From Halostagnicola sp. A-GB9-2 (GTDB taxonomy: Archaea > Halobacteriota > Halobacteria > Halobacteriales > Natrialbaceae): 64,000 nt of DNA. The DNA lies in NCBI RefSeq assembly GCF_030068615.1, contig NZ_JASJOC010000012.1, positions 29,142 through 93,141 of the forward strand, written 5' to 3'. Made by a program: the position numbers and the translations under genes. Positions 18,273 through 26,803 of this stretch are shown here, in pieces. A model generated the notes under the pieces. That model searched no databases. It saw only the letters and a list, made by a program, of their open reading frames with translations, and was not told the DNA's origin. Positions within the stretch are counted from its first letter, which is position 1, and every line of letters begins with the position of its first letter.

Positions 18273-18588
18273 ACTTCCGTATCGTCGATCCGACGGATAA
18301 GCGTCCACGCGCCATATGGGGGCGCACCTGTCTAGCAGTGATCGACCATCGCGTCGATGAATTTCTTCTCGACCCGGAGAAGATGATGTTGCACAATTCA
18401 ACGTTCGATACCGGTTACGACCGCTGAGGAATCACACAGGATGTTGTAGTACCCGTAGGTGTGAACGGTCCGAATCACCTCATGCTGCCGCTCGGAGAGA
18501 GACGGTATCACCGACTCACCAAACTAAGCGCACCCGACGGAACGGTCCGACTCGACCGAGTTGAAACTGCGAGCGACTCGAGATCACC

Positions 18589-18930
18589 ATGGCGACCGGT
18601 TCGATCTCGTCGGACGCTGTCGCACTCGAGGCGCTCGCCCGGCAGCGCACCGAGGAACTGGCCGCTCTTTCGGACGCCTCGTTTCCCCGCGACCGTCCTC
18701 GAGAGGGCGAGCTGACCGACGGGACCGACAGCACGCACCTAACGACCATACCCAACGAGTTCGGGTTCGTCTCCGTCCACGAACGGTGCGGCACTGCCGG
18801 TACGACCATCGATGTCGTGGCGGAGAAACAACACGATTTGGTTCGGTTCGGGCCAGCAACACTCGCGGCTATCGCGGAACACGACCACGAGCTATTCACG
18901 GAGTGGATCGCCGCGAGACTGGAGGAGTAG
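18589..18930 (+). CDS. small acidic hypothetical protein
   Basis: 113 aa. The plus-strand reading is strongly acidic, as haloarchaeal proteins are, whereas the antisense reading is Ser/Arg-rich, so the plus strand is preferred. It contains NEFGFVSVHERCGTAGTTID and ends FTEWIAARLEE. I do not recognise it. It stands alone between the amidase and the permease genes, with ~185 bp of apparently empty DNA before it. Confidence 0.6.
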   Translation: MATGSISSDAVALEALARQRTEELAALSDASFPRDRPREGELTDGTDSTHLTTIPNEFGFVSVHERCGTAGTTIDVVAEKQHDLVRFGPATLAAIAEHDHELFTEWIAARLEE

Positions 18931-19011
18931 CGTCGAATCGACCGCACCGCGGTGACTGCGTCTTCGGCCCGCCGGGACCGCTCGTCCGGCGAACCATTCC
19001 CGCCTCGAGGC

Positions 19012-19857
19012 CTACGAACTCAGCAGTTCCTCGAGTCCGACGAGTCGGTCCGAGACGAGGACGGCGATAAAGGCGACGAGGACGTAGATACTCGCGACCG
19101 CCGCGATGAGCGGGCTGATGTTCGACCGGATCGCCGTGTAGATCACGACGGGGAGCGTCACGTTGTTCGTCGTCGTGATAATGAGGCTCACGAGGAACTC
19201 GTTCAGCCCGAGGACGAACATGATTAGGGAGCCGGTCACGACGCCCGGCATGATCGCTGGCAGCGTCACATTGACGAACGTCTGCAACTCGTCGGAGCCG
19301 AGGTTTTTCGCCGCGTTCTCGAGGTTCGGATCCAACGCGTTCACGCGGGACGTGACGCTCCAGATCATGAACGGAATGTTGATGATCGTCAGAGCGAGGC
19401 CGACCGTCCAGAGCTGGCCGATGTAGCCGAGTTCACCGAAGATGATCATCAAAATCACGCCCGAGACGACGAGCGGGACGGTAAACGGGAGCAGGAAGTA
19501 GATCTGGAAGAGGTTTGAGAACCGCAGGTCGTAGCGCATCAACCCGATCGCCGTCAGTATCCCGATCGGAATCGAGAATAGCGTACAGAACAACGCGGCG
19601 ACAACGCTGCGGTAGAGTGCCGAAATATACTGGTCCTGTTCCGGAATTTCGGCGTACCAGCTCAGTGAGAAGCCGTCCGGCGGGAACCTGACGATGTCGC
19701 CGGGCTGGAACGAGACGATGAAGACGATGATCGTCGGGAGCATGAGAAAGACGATCTGGAGGAGGATGACGCCCGAAATGATCGGTCGGTTCCCCGGCAG
19801 TTTTCGGCTGAGACGCGACAGCGAGTGGCTCAGTCCGGTACCAGGCTCTCTACTCAT
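19012..19857 (-). CDS. ABC transporter permease (PotC-like)
   Basis: About 281 aa from the ATG at 19857, which overlaps the stop of the upstream permease by 8 bases (ATGAGTAG). Six hydrophobic segments. The cytoplasmic EAA-like loop is LENAAKNLGSDELQTFVNVTLPAIMPGV, shown here in parts, near residue 180. Partner of the permease at 19850 and the binding protein at 20873. Together with the ATPase at 8077 it would make a complete importer. Confidence 0.88.
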   Translation of the reverse strand: MSREPGTGLSHSLSRLSRKLPGNRPIISGVILLQIVFLMLPTIIVFIVSFQPGDIVRFPPDGFSLSWYAEIPEQDQYISALYRSVVAALFCTLFSIPIGILTAIGLMRYDLRFSNLFQIYFLLPFTVPLVVSGVILMIIFGELGYIGQLWTVGLALTIINIPFMIWSVTSRVNALDPNLENAAKNLGSDELQTFVNVTLPAIMPGVVTGSLIMFVLGLNEFLVSLIITTTNNVTLPVVIYTAIRSNISPLIAAVASIYVLVAFIAVLVSDRLVGLEELLSS

Positions 19858-20812
19858 GGGTACCACCTTCGGTGACGCCAAGCGTTCCCGTTCCGATTGA
19901 CCTGAAGATGCCGAGAACGATGATTGACGATACGACCACCAGCGAGATACTGAACGTCGCTGCGAGCGGATAGTTCGCCATGTTGAACAGCGCTCGATAG
20001 ATCACGTTCGAGATGAAATCGACCCGTCCACCGCCGACGAGGGCCGGGATTGCGTACGTCGCAGACGTCAGCGTGAAGACGACGATAGTCGCGCCCGCGA
20101 TTCCCGGCGCAGCGAGTGGCAAGACGACGTACCAGAACGTCTCAAGTCTGTTGGAGCCAAGGCTACTTGCCGCCAGCTCCAGCGATCGATCGATGTTCTG
20201 AATCGCCGGTGCGATCATAATGATTGCAAACGGTATCATGATCTGTAAGAGTCCAATGATGACACCGTGTTCTGTCCCAATGAGTCGTATCGGTCCAATA
20301 CCGAATACTCCTAGCCCGGTGTTGACGAGGCCGTTCTGGCCGAGAATGATCATCCAGCCGTACGCGCGAACGATCACGCCCGTGAAGAACGGAACGAAGA
20401 GGCAAACGAGCAGTAGCTTCCGCAGCACCGCGTTTTCCGTCCGAACCGTCAGATACGCGTAGGGGAGCGCCATCGCGACTGCTAGCACGGTAATCAGTGT
20501 TGCCATGCCGACCGTCCGGGCGAATATCCTGTAATACGCCTCTGTCGTGAGGAAGTTACGCCAGTTCTCGAGCGTGAACTCGTAGACGATGAATTCGATC
20601 GGATCGAACGTGAGGACGCTGTAGCCAGCCAACAACAGCAGGCCGACGAAGAGAAAGCTCACGAGCAGTACTCCGGGAACGATCAGGACGTATCCCAACC
20701 AGTTCGGCTGTGACTGATACCACTCTCTGGGCAGCGTTTCTTTGGCTGCGATCAGCCGGTCCATCACGCGCCATTTGAGGTTCTGTAAACGTTGGTTATT
20801 GTCAATAGACAT
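19850..20812 (-). CDS. ABC transporter permease (PotB-like)
   Basis: 320 aa, with a longer N-terminal cytoplasmic tail and six to seven membrane segments (VLIVPGVLLVSFLFVGLLLL is the first). The EAA-like loop is ELAASSLGSNRLETFWYVVL then PLAAPGIAGA. Transcribed downstream of the solute-binding protein with a 60-bp gap, and overlapping the next permease. Confidence 0.88.
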   Translation of the reverse strand: MSIDNNQRLQNLKWRVMDRLIAAKETLPREWYQSQPNWLGYVLIVPGVLLVSFLFVGLLLLAGYSVLTFDPIEFIVYEFTLENWRNFLTTEAYYRIFARTVGMATLITVLAVAMALPYAYLTVRTENAVLRKLLLVCLFVPFFTGVIVRAYGWMIILGQNGLVNTGLGVFGIGPIRLIGTEHGVIIGLLQIMIPFAIIMIAPAIQNIDRSLELAASSLGSNRLETFWYVVLPLAAPGIAGATIVVFTLTSATYAIPALVGGGRVDFISNVIYRALFNMANYPLAATFSISLVVVSSIIVLGIFRSIGTGTLGVTEGGTHE

Positions 20813-20872
20813 TATGTCCTCGGATGGAATTCTGTGTGAATGAAGCGTTCTCAGTTACGGAGACTTACGTAC

Positions 20873-22054
20873 TTATGAACCAACGGTATTGTTGAACGTC
20901 TCGAACCACTCGGAGCTGTTCTCCGCGTAGACATCCAGATCGACGGTGAGAAGCCCGTCGTAATCCTCCTCGCTCGTCGGGTACGCCGGGTCCTCCTCCA
21001 TGTAGTCGAGCGGGTCCGTGTTACTGTTCGTCATCGGTAGTCCGAGCAGCTCCGTCCACTCCGTCTGGACGTCTGCGTCGGCCGCGTAGTTGATGAACTC
21101 CTGTGACCAGTAGAGTTCGGATTCCGACTGATTGCGGGGCGTGTACATACTGTCGCTTCGAACTGTCGCGCCCTCCTCCGGAATCGTCCATCCGATCGGT
21201 TCGCCCTCCTCGTACGCTTCGTACACGTTGTTCATCAGCATGGCGGCGACCGAAACCTCTCCGGTTCTGATTCCTTCTGTAAGCGTCGGGTCGTCACCCA
21301 GAAGCCCGATACTGGGCTCGAACGCTTCGAGCTCGTCCCAGATCGGATCGAGATCGTCGCTGTCGAGTGGCGTGTCCGCAAATTCCGATAGGACCGGGAA
21401 GAATCCGTTCCCGTTGGCGTCGATAGCGAACTCGTTTTCCCACTGGTCGTCTTTTAACGCGGCCCAGCTGTCCATCGGTTCCTCGCTTCCGTGTACCTCT
21501 TCCAGCGACTCTTCGTTGTAACAGAGCGCGTACGTGTACGAGTATAGGGAGATGTATGGGAGGGAGTCGTCGACGTTCGGGATCGCGGAGTCGAACAACT
21601 CCTCGTGGTTCGTAACGATATCTGGCTCGAGTGGATACCCCAGATCCATCCGGTACTCCTCGTGGGCAGCGGGTTCGACCGTCCACATGACGTTTACGGC
21701 CGGTTCGCGATCCTGTTCGATCGCCGTTCGAATGTCTCCTTGCATGACCGTCCGCTCTGTGTTGTCGAATTCGACGTCGATACCCGTATCTTCGGTGAAC
21801 GGTTCCGCGATGGCTTCTTCGACGGAGTCCTGCCAGACACCACCCCAGGCACGAACGGTGATGGAGTCAGGTTCTTCGGGTGGATTGTCCGGATCGAGCG
21901 TTACGTCCCCATCGCCCGAGGATCCGATACATCCGGCGAGAGCGCTGAGAACGATAGCCGAGTTCGCACCAATGAACCCTCGTCGAGAGAAGTCGGTCGT
22001 TCGATTCTGTCTGCGGCTTTCTGCCACCGCCTCACGCGTCGGTTCTTCGCTCAT
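20873..22054 (-). CDS. ABC transporter substrate-binding lipoprotein, Tat-exported
   Basis: 393 aa. The N-terminus has a twin-arginine motif (FSRRGFIGANS), a hydrophobic stretch and a lipobox LAGC, so it is a Tat-exported lipid-anchored protein. The mature part has the spermidine/putrescine-binding PotD-like pattern: ITVRAWGGVWQDSVEEAI, AMLMNNVYEAYEEGEPIGW and an EFINYAADADVQ helix. First gene of the binding-protein/permease/permease operon. Its ~245-bp upstream region to 22300 holds no gene. Confidence 0.9.
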   Translation of the reverse strand: MSEEPTREAVAESRRQNRTTDFSRRGFIGANSAIVLSALAGCIGSSGDGDVTLDPDNPPEEPDSITVRAWGGVWQDSVEEAIAEPFTEDTGIDVEFDNTERTVMQGDIRTAIEQDREPAVNVMWTVEPAAHEEYRMDLGYPLEPDIVTNHEELFDSAIPNVDDSLPYISLYSYTYALCYNEESLEEVHGSEEPMDSWAALKDDQWENEFAIDANGNGFFPVLSEFADTPLDSDDLDPIWDELEAFEPSIGLLGDDPTLTEGIRTGEVSVAAMLMNNVYEAYEEGEPIGWTIPEEGATVRSDSMYTPRNQSESELYWSQEFINYAADADVQTEWTELLGLPMTNSNTDPLDYMEEDPAYPTSEEDYDGLLTVDLDVYAENSSEWFETFNNTVGS

Positions 22055-22300
22055 TGTCTGGGTATATAGAGTTACTATGATACAGTTATTGCTTCCACTC
22101 CATACGGAGCCCTGTTAAGCCCTGTAAATTGCTATCACGGACCGTCCGATGAAAGCAACCACCGAACTGGTCAGTTGTCTACGACTGGCATTGAGAAATA
22201 CAGTTCGGAGCGTATACTCAAGGATATGTGTCCAAATAGGCAGATATGTGATGAATTAGTTTACAGTGGGTTTCGGCGGCAGAACTATAGTGACCGTTAG

Positions 22301-22810
22301 AACTTTTCACTCGAGATCTGGTACACTGACATTGCCCATAGTGTCCTCTACAGCGCCCTCGAGACCCTCACAACCGAACGTCTCCTCGAGGAAATCACAC
22401 CGAACCACCAGAGTGAATACCTCCTCACCGCCGACGACATCGATCTCTTCAACACCTACACGAATGACGTTCAGACAGCGTTGTACCGGGTCCGACGGGC
22501 GATCCTCGAGACACCACCGCCAGCGCACGACCATTGGGCGTATGACTCCGGACTGACCACTGATTGGACTCACTATGATGAGCCAGTATCGAAGCTACAA
22601 CTCCGATGTAGTGGGATCGCTCGCGCGGTGAATGTCGACGATGACCTCTCAGACATCCAGGCCAGACGTGCTCGGTCCCATCTCGGTGACGCTAGCCACC
22701 AACTCGAGACCCTTCGGTTGGGGCTTCGAACCATCCTCGAAATCGATTCTAAAACCACGGCCACCCAGAACGAGCCAAGTACACGAACCGCCGGTGAGAC
22801 AGATGAGTAA
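22301..22810 (+). pseudogene. 5'-truncated winged-helix/module A protein
   Basis: An open frame runs from a stop at 22298 to the TAA at 22810 with no ATG in its first 40 codons. Its beginning, WYTDIAHSVLYSALETL ... EYLLTADDIDLFNTY, aligns with the winged-helix protein at the window start (WYTTINHADLYQALEEL). Its second half has a module-A-like helical segment (LGDASHQLETLRLGLRTIL). The two are one frame here but separate genes in the left operon. The stop overlaps the nuclease ATG. The 5' end is cut, next to the end of the catabolic island. Confidence 0.65.
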
Positions 22811-23408
22811 TCGCGATCCACCTTCTCGAGAGGCCATGGACGGTCGTGGCCAAGGAAGAGGACAATGGCTTGAGTACCAACTCGAGCGGGCACTCCGCCG
22901 GTGGGGGTATAGAGTAGACCGGAACGTCCACGTCTTCAGTCAGGAAGTCGACGTCGTCGCCGTCCGACACGAAAAGGAAGGCACCCCCACCGACTGGATC
23001 CTCGCCCAGTGCAAAGACTGGGAATCGACCCGGATTACCACTGAGACGATCTATCGGCTCTGTCTGATGGCATTTACCTCCCGAGCAATGCCTGTACTGT
23101 GTCACACGACAGCACTCACAGAGGACGCCCGCCGCATTGCACGCCATTGGGAGGTCCGTGTCCTGACCCTCGAGGACCTTCATCGCGGATCGTTGCCAGC
23201 ACCGAACGTCGCCGAACCGACGGCCGAGTATGGGACCTACGAGACTCAGTATACAGCTCGCGAAGAGCGTGGATCGCTACCAGTGTTGTTCATGGGCGAA
23301 CCGCGAAAGCAGTTTAGCTACGTCCCGGGGTTCACGCCAGTTGGACGATCTCACGAGTACCGACCACTCAACGATACCGAGCACTCGGACGGTTCGGGGG
23401 GTGGCTAG
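22803..23408 (+). CDS. Mrr-like PD-(D/E)XK nuclease, short form
   Basis: 201 aa from the ATG at 22803, overlapping the previous stop. GRGQWLEYQLERALRRWGY opens the fold. EVDVVAVRHEKE and LAQCKDWES supply the D...QxK catalytic pattern. MPVLCHTTALTEDARRIARH and the tail KQFSYVPGFTPVG match the C-terminus of the 2850 nuclease almost throughout. It lacks that protein's N-terminal helical modules, which here lie in the preceding frame. A coiled-coil gene follows ~210 bp later, as in the left operon. Confidence 0.75.
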   Translation: MSNRDPPSREAMDGRGQGRGQWLEYQLERALRRWGYRVDRNVHVFSQEVDVVAVRHEKEGTPTDWILAQCKDWESTRITTETIYRLCLMAFTSRAMPVLCHTTALTEDARRIARHWEVRVLTLEDLHRGSLPAPNVAEPTAEYGTYETQYTAREERGSLPVLFMGEPRKQFSYVPGFTPVGRSHEYRPLNDTEHSDGSGGG

Positions 23409-23616
23409 CGCCGAGAGGTCGTTCTAATACGAACAGGAGCGAGTGCTGGCTCACTAAGGGAGTCGTGGGTGCGTTCGAAGTCCTCTCTGTACACGCTTGT
23501 CCGAGACACAGCGCCCGTCCAGCCACGCCGCTGTGCTCTCGGTAGCCAGCTGTCTCCTGTTCTGTTTGCGTCGCTGTAGCGCTTGCTGACTGCCCGCCCG
23601 AACCTACCAACAATCC

Positions 23617-24432
23617 ATGACGAAGACAGACACGACGATAGCACAGTTTACGGAAACACTCGAGCGCTTCTCTAATCGTATTGATGAACTCGAGGCCGAA
23701 CTTGAACAGAAAGACGACCGCATCGACCAACTCGAACAGGACCGAGATCGACTCGAAGAGCGAGTCGGTAATGTCGAAGCAGAGTCCATTCGCCGCGAAA
23801 AGGTAGCTGAGGCCGCGATGAACAAAGCCACCATGAACAAAGACCGCGTCACCGAACTGCAGTCCCGCGAACTCGAGAAAGGTGCACACCTGCGCGAGGA
23901 CGCCGTCGACGAACACGCAGTCGACGTTCCTAATGGCCGGATCGAGCGTCTGACCAAGGACGATGGGGAAACCTACTACCGACTCCCCGAGAGCGCAGAC
24001 CCGCTTGACCGTGGTGAAGTCTCGCTCGCCTACGGGGACTTGCTGCCAGTCCAGCAGTTAGCACGGATGGACGACGAGATGCGTCGCTCGGCAACGAGTG
24101 CATTGCCGACACGGCTGGCGGCGAAACTCTGGCAGGCCCGCAGCGACGACAGTGTCGGCGACAACCCCTGGGAAGCTGGCTGTAAGGATATCGCGGAGTA
24201 CGTCAAAGCCAGCGATCTCAAACACTGGATTCGGCGGCAGGAAGCCGGCATCAGCGAGAGCTACGCGAAGAAGCTGGTTTCGCGGGTGATCGACGCGCTG
24301 TTGGATCTTGCGAAGAACCGGGTTGCCGTTCGGAAGCGCCAAGAAAGGAAGAACGGCCTCGAGTACACTGAACGGCGGTTAGTACTGCCTACTGACGCAG
24401 CAATTCCTGGTGAGACGGGAGGGGAAGCGTAA
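23617..24432 (+). CDS. coiled-coil protein, copy 3 (full length)
   Basis: 271 aa. Residues ~10-75 form the coiled coil (FSNRIDELEAELEQKDDRID). The conserved half begins at AAMNKATMNKDRVTELQ, and from residue ~80 it is nearly the same as copy 1. The coiled-coil parts of copies 1 and 3 differ much more than the C-terminal halves. With the nuclease at 22803 it reproduces the end of the left operon. Of the copies in the window, only this one and copy 1 look fully intact. Confidence 0.8.
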   Translation: MTKTDTTIAQFTETLERFSNRIDELEAELEQKDDRIDQLEQDRDRLEERVGNVEAESIRREKVAEAAMNKATMNKDRVTELQSRELEKGAHLREDAVDEHAVDVPNGRIERLTKDDGETYYRLPESADPLDRGEVSLAYGDLLPVQQLARMDDEMRRSATSALPTRLAAKLWQARSDDSVGDNPWEAGCKDIAEYVKASDLKHWIRRQEAGISESYAKKLVSRVIDALLDLAKNRVAVRKRQERKNGLEYTERRLVLPTDAAIPGETGGEA

Positions 24433-24647
24433 CGGCCGGTGACAGCTGGTGTCCTCGGATGACCGGGGACAGTGGGTGAGAGAACGCCTCGAGAGAGGCC
24501 TAGTGACTCTCTGGGACGCCAATCTCACAACAGGACATCGGGTGTACGAGGGTTAGTTAGCATTGGGTGTATCGCTCGAGTGGTCGTCGGTGGTCACAAC
24601 GAAGGACGGGGGTTGGAGGATATCCTGAAGACAACAGCTGTCACTGG
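24433..24647 (+). repeat. 3' repeat R3
   Basis: Follows the copy 3 stop with the same start (GGCCGGTGACAGCTGGTG) and end (GACAACAGCTGTCACTGG) as R1. By eye its first ~63 bases show no difference from R1, after which the two diverge moderately. Confidence 0.8.
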
Positions 24648-24700
24648 TGTCTCAAATTCATCGGCCGCCGCTCCCAAACACAATCAAGGCACTCGAGTCG

Positions 24701-24797
24701 GCTTCAAACCCACAAGGGTTCGGCTGAATCCACCTCATGTGAGGTATTTCTCGAGATGCCAGTGCTCTCTTCAAACTCACAAGGGTTCGTCTGAATC
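24701..24797 (-). CRISPR. orphan two-repeat CRISPR remnant with one 37-nt spacer
   Basis: Two 30-base repeats at 24701-24730 and 24768-24797 share ...CACAAGGGTTCG.CTGAATC. On the minus strand they read GATTCAGNCGAACCCTTGTG then ending TTTGAAG(C/A). This matches the haloarchaeal type I-B repeat family, which typically starts GTTTCAGACG and ends TTGAAGC. The gap of 37 bases is a typical haloarchaeal spacer length. Both repeats carry the same first-position change (GATT for GTTT). No further repeat follows on either side, and there are no cas genes in the window. Confidence 0.65.
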
Positions 24798-24843
24798 GCG
24801 ACCATTCCTCATACTTTTCATTCAGGACAATTTATAGTAAACC

Positions 24844-25260
24844 ATGAAACGGCGTGCGTTCATCGGGACGGCGGCTGTGGTGGCAGTGGCGGGATGTATC
24901 AGTAGTGCAGACAGCGGTGACGAAGATGATGATAGTGGTAGTGAAGAAGAATTGGAGAATGCCATTACAGATGCAGAATACGACGGGACACATGACGATC
25001 ACGACGGCACCGAGTTCGAACTCCTCGACTACGGGCAAGGACAGACGTGTCAAAAATTGATGCACATCTCCGTAGAAGATGATGTCAATCTTGACGACAA
25101 ATACCTGGAGCTATTCTTCCATGCTAACGATGAGCAAGTGGGCTCTAAACGTGCATTTTTCACCAGCAATGAAGATGACGATTTCGAACGTGTTAGCTTT
25201 AGTTACTGCGAAGTAAGTGAATACAATCGGTTTGAGATTGCGGTCCTCGACAGTAGTTGA
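24844..25260 (+). CDS. small putative lipoprotein
   Basis: 138 aa. The N-terminus MKRRAFIGTAAVVAVAGC has a twin-arginine-like pair, a hydrophobic core and a lipobox ending in Cys18, followed by an Asp/Glu/Ser-rich linker. The mature domain is acidic with two cysteines (GQTCQKLM; FSYCEVSEY). It was not recognised. It lies directly after the CRISPR remnant and is more AT-rich than the neighbouring operon. Confidence 0.7.
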   Translation: MKRRAFIGTAAVVAVAGCISSADSGDEDDDSGSEEELENAITDAEYDGTHDDHDGTEFELLDYGQGQTCQKLMHISVEDDVNLDDKYLELFFHANDEQVGSKRAFFTSNEDDDFERVSFSYCEVSEYNRFEIAVLDSS

Positions 25261-25453
25261 TTGGGCTCTGGTGAATCACCATATTGCGTCGGGTTGTAGC
25301 GTCTCACTGCCTTCCTGAGCCCAGCCAACTGGTCCGACACCGCCAGATTCCTTGAGATTACAGTCACGATTGTCCCAGCATGACGCCTCGAGCGACATGA
25401 TCTCCTACGGCAAGTCGCCGCAGTCTAGTGATTCACCAAAGCCAATGAATGTG

Positions 25454-25945
25454 TTAATCCCCTAACTCCCGAAGTTTCTGTTGTACTTGTGAGTACACTT
25501 TCGGATGAAGATTCATCCCTGAATCCACGAGGTCATACAAAACCCCGTTCGCTTCTGTGGAAGTCAATACCTCTTCTTTCGTACACTTAAGCAACAACGT
25601 TGTCACCCACCAACACTCAACACCATGACTCCGGGCAACCTCTATGAGACCTTTGTCGTTAGCGAGAAGAACTTTCTCTCCATCATCCGCCAGCAAAATC
25701 ACTGACGCATCGGCTACCGCTACCCCCTCCAACGATGCTACTTCCTCAGCTTCGGGGGGTGTCTCACAAATCGGAACGTCATCAAGAAATGCCTTAAGCG
25801 TTGCAGTTCCTCGCTTCCCCTCGGTGAGAACTTCGTCTCTCACTCTCTCAGTGGTCCGTATCTCATCACAGATGGCCGAAATGAGGTCAAGACGGCCAAC
25901 CCATGAAAGTGGGATTAACGCAGACGAATCAACAACAACCATCAA
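25454..25945 (-). CDS. PIN-domain toxin (VapC-like)
   Basis: 163 aa. It starts VVVDSSALIPL (first acidic residue), then RVRDEVL, VAVADASVILLA and VLLANDKGLIEVA. These are the four PIN acidic positions in order, though the second is a weak match. Its start overlaps the stop of the antitoxin gene. It is a predicted RNase, held in check by the upstream RHH protein. Located inside the interval between repeat R3 and the gene-less repeat at 26626. Confidence 0.82.
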   Translation of the reverse strand: MMVVVDSSALIPLSWVGRLDLISAICDEIRTTERVRDEVLTEGKRGTATLKAFLDDVPICETPPEAEEVASLEGVAVADASVILLADDGEKVLLANDKGLIEVARSHGVECWWVTTLLLKCTKEEVLTSTEANGVLYDLVDSGMNLHPKVYSQVQQKLRELGD

Positions 25946-26235
25946 ATTCGCCCGAGGTCACGTTCGAGTTCGTCAGTTGTGTATCCAGTGTCGATGCCTT
26001 CCTCGGCGGCGAGTGAAAGCATCTCAACATACGTTACATCGGCAATTTCAGCCGCACGACGGAGCGTGATTTTGTGTTCTCGGAGTTGGTCGAGCGCCTT
26101 CTCCTTCCGCCAGTCTGTGAGTCCTTTCCGAATGAGGCGGCGAAGAACCTCTGACCTGTCTGCGGTCATCTCTTGTTCAAGCTCGGACAACGACTCTTCG
26201 TCGTCTTCGGGTATTCGGGTTGTGACGGTTTTCAT
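25942..26235 (-). CDS. RHH / UPF0175-like antitoxin
   Basis: 97 aa. The N-terminal ribbon-helix-helix pattern is KTVTTRIPEDDEESLSELEQ then DRSEVLRRLIRKGL. The C-terminus, ALDQLREHKITLRRAAEIAD then YVEMLSLAAEEGI, is the UPF0175-type helix pair seen in antitoxins of PIN toxins. It overlaps the toxin start by 4 bases. The region directly upstream carries repeated CGTTAC words that could be its operator. Confidence 0.8.
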   Translation of the reverse strand: MKTVTTRIPEDDEESLSELEQEMTADRSEVLRRLIRKGLTDWRKEKALDQLREHKITLRRAAEIADVTYVEMLSLAAEEGIDTGYTTDELERDLGRI

Positions 26236-26276
26236 CGTTACGATAGGCTACGTTACGTTACGCAATAGATGTAACG
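26236..26276. promoter_or_regulatory. putative antitoxin operator with CGTTAC repeats
   Basis: Immediately upstream of the RHH antitoxin start: CGTTAC at 26236, CGTTACGTTACG at 26251, and the inverted GTAACG at 26271. The same hexamer pair forms a perfect palindrome in front of the antitoxin at 30330. RHH antitoxins usually bind such repeats. The assignment is by position and symmetry only. Confidence 0.45.
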
Positions 26277-26309
26277 GAATACTTCCCGTGAAAAACTGAT
26301 TGACATCCA

Positions 26310-26329
26310 CCTCCGCGTTCACGCGGAGG
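26310..26329 (-). repeat. IS200/IS605-type right-end hairpin
   Basis: CCTCCGCG-TTCA-CGCGGAGG, a perfect 8-bp stem with a 4-base loop, preceded by TTGACATCCA. The same prefix and stem geometry, with a different stem sequence, occur at 50223-50242. Together with the adjacent tnpB remnant this marks the end of a decayed IS1341/IS605-type element. Confidence 0.6.
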
Positions 26330-26376
26330 AATCCCACGGTACCACACCGCTGGATTGGGATATTAGGGTTTGCAGT

Positions 26377-26625
26377 CTACCACTTGTTCCCTCGGTGAGA
26401 ATCCGTGGGGCAAGTCATGAAGGTAGACTCCGGGCTGTGCCAACAGCCGGTACTCCTATCTCCACCCAAATCGGGTGTAGACTCAGAGTTACTTTCGTTG
26501 ATGTCAAGACGGATGTTCTCCGCCCCATTCACATCTGCGTTGAATGCGGCGTCACACTCCTCGCACACGTACAGACCGCGTTTAACACGTTGATTGTCGT
26601 CTGTCCTACCGCAGACGAGAACTGA
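26377..26625 (-). pseudogene. tnpB remnant, C-terminal end
   Basis: The minus-strand frame contains VCGRTDNQRVKRGLYVCEEC then DAAFNADVNGAENIRLDIN, the second zinc-knuckle CxxC and the DxNxAxNI signature of TnpB C-termini. Only ~80 residues survive. The upstream part is replaced by 3' repeat sequence at 26626, so the element was truncated during rearrangement. Confidence 0.7.
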
Positions 26626-26789
26626 CCTCGAGAGAGGTCTAACAACTCTTTCAGAAAACTAATTCACAACAGGACAGCGGGTGTACGAGAGTTCGTTATC
26701 GGTTGGTGTGTCCCTCGAGTGGTCGTCGATGGTCACAAAGATGGACAGGAGGTGAAGGATACCCTGAAAACAACAGCTGTCACTGGAGT
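26626..26789 (+). repeat. gene-less 3' repeat
   Basis: The ~165-bp later part of the 3' repeat: CCTCGAGAGAGG, GGTGTGTCCCTCGAGTGGTC, ending ACAACAGCTGTCACTGG. It has no coiled-coil gene in front of it, only the tnpB remnant. It directly precedes the 3' end of the nucleotidyltransferase gene. Confidence 0.7.
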
Positions 26790-26803
26790 CTCCAACTCAT
26801 CGT

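Noticed and set aside
22481..22810. Start at TTG 22481 for the winged-helix/module A frame
   Set aside because: Similarity to the window-start protein extends upstream to 22319, so this start would cut a domain in half.
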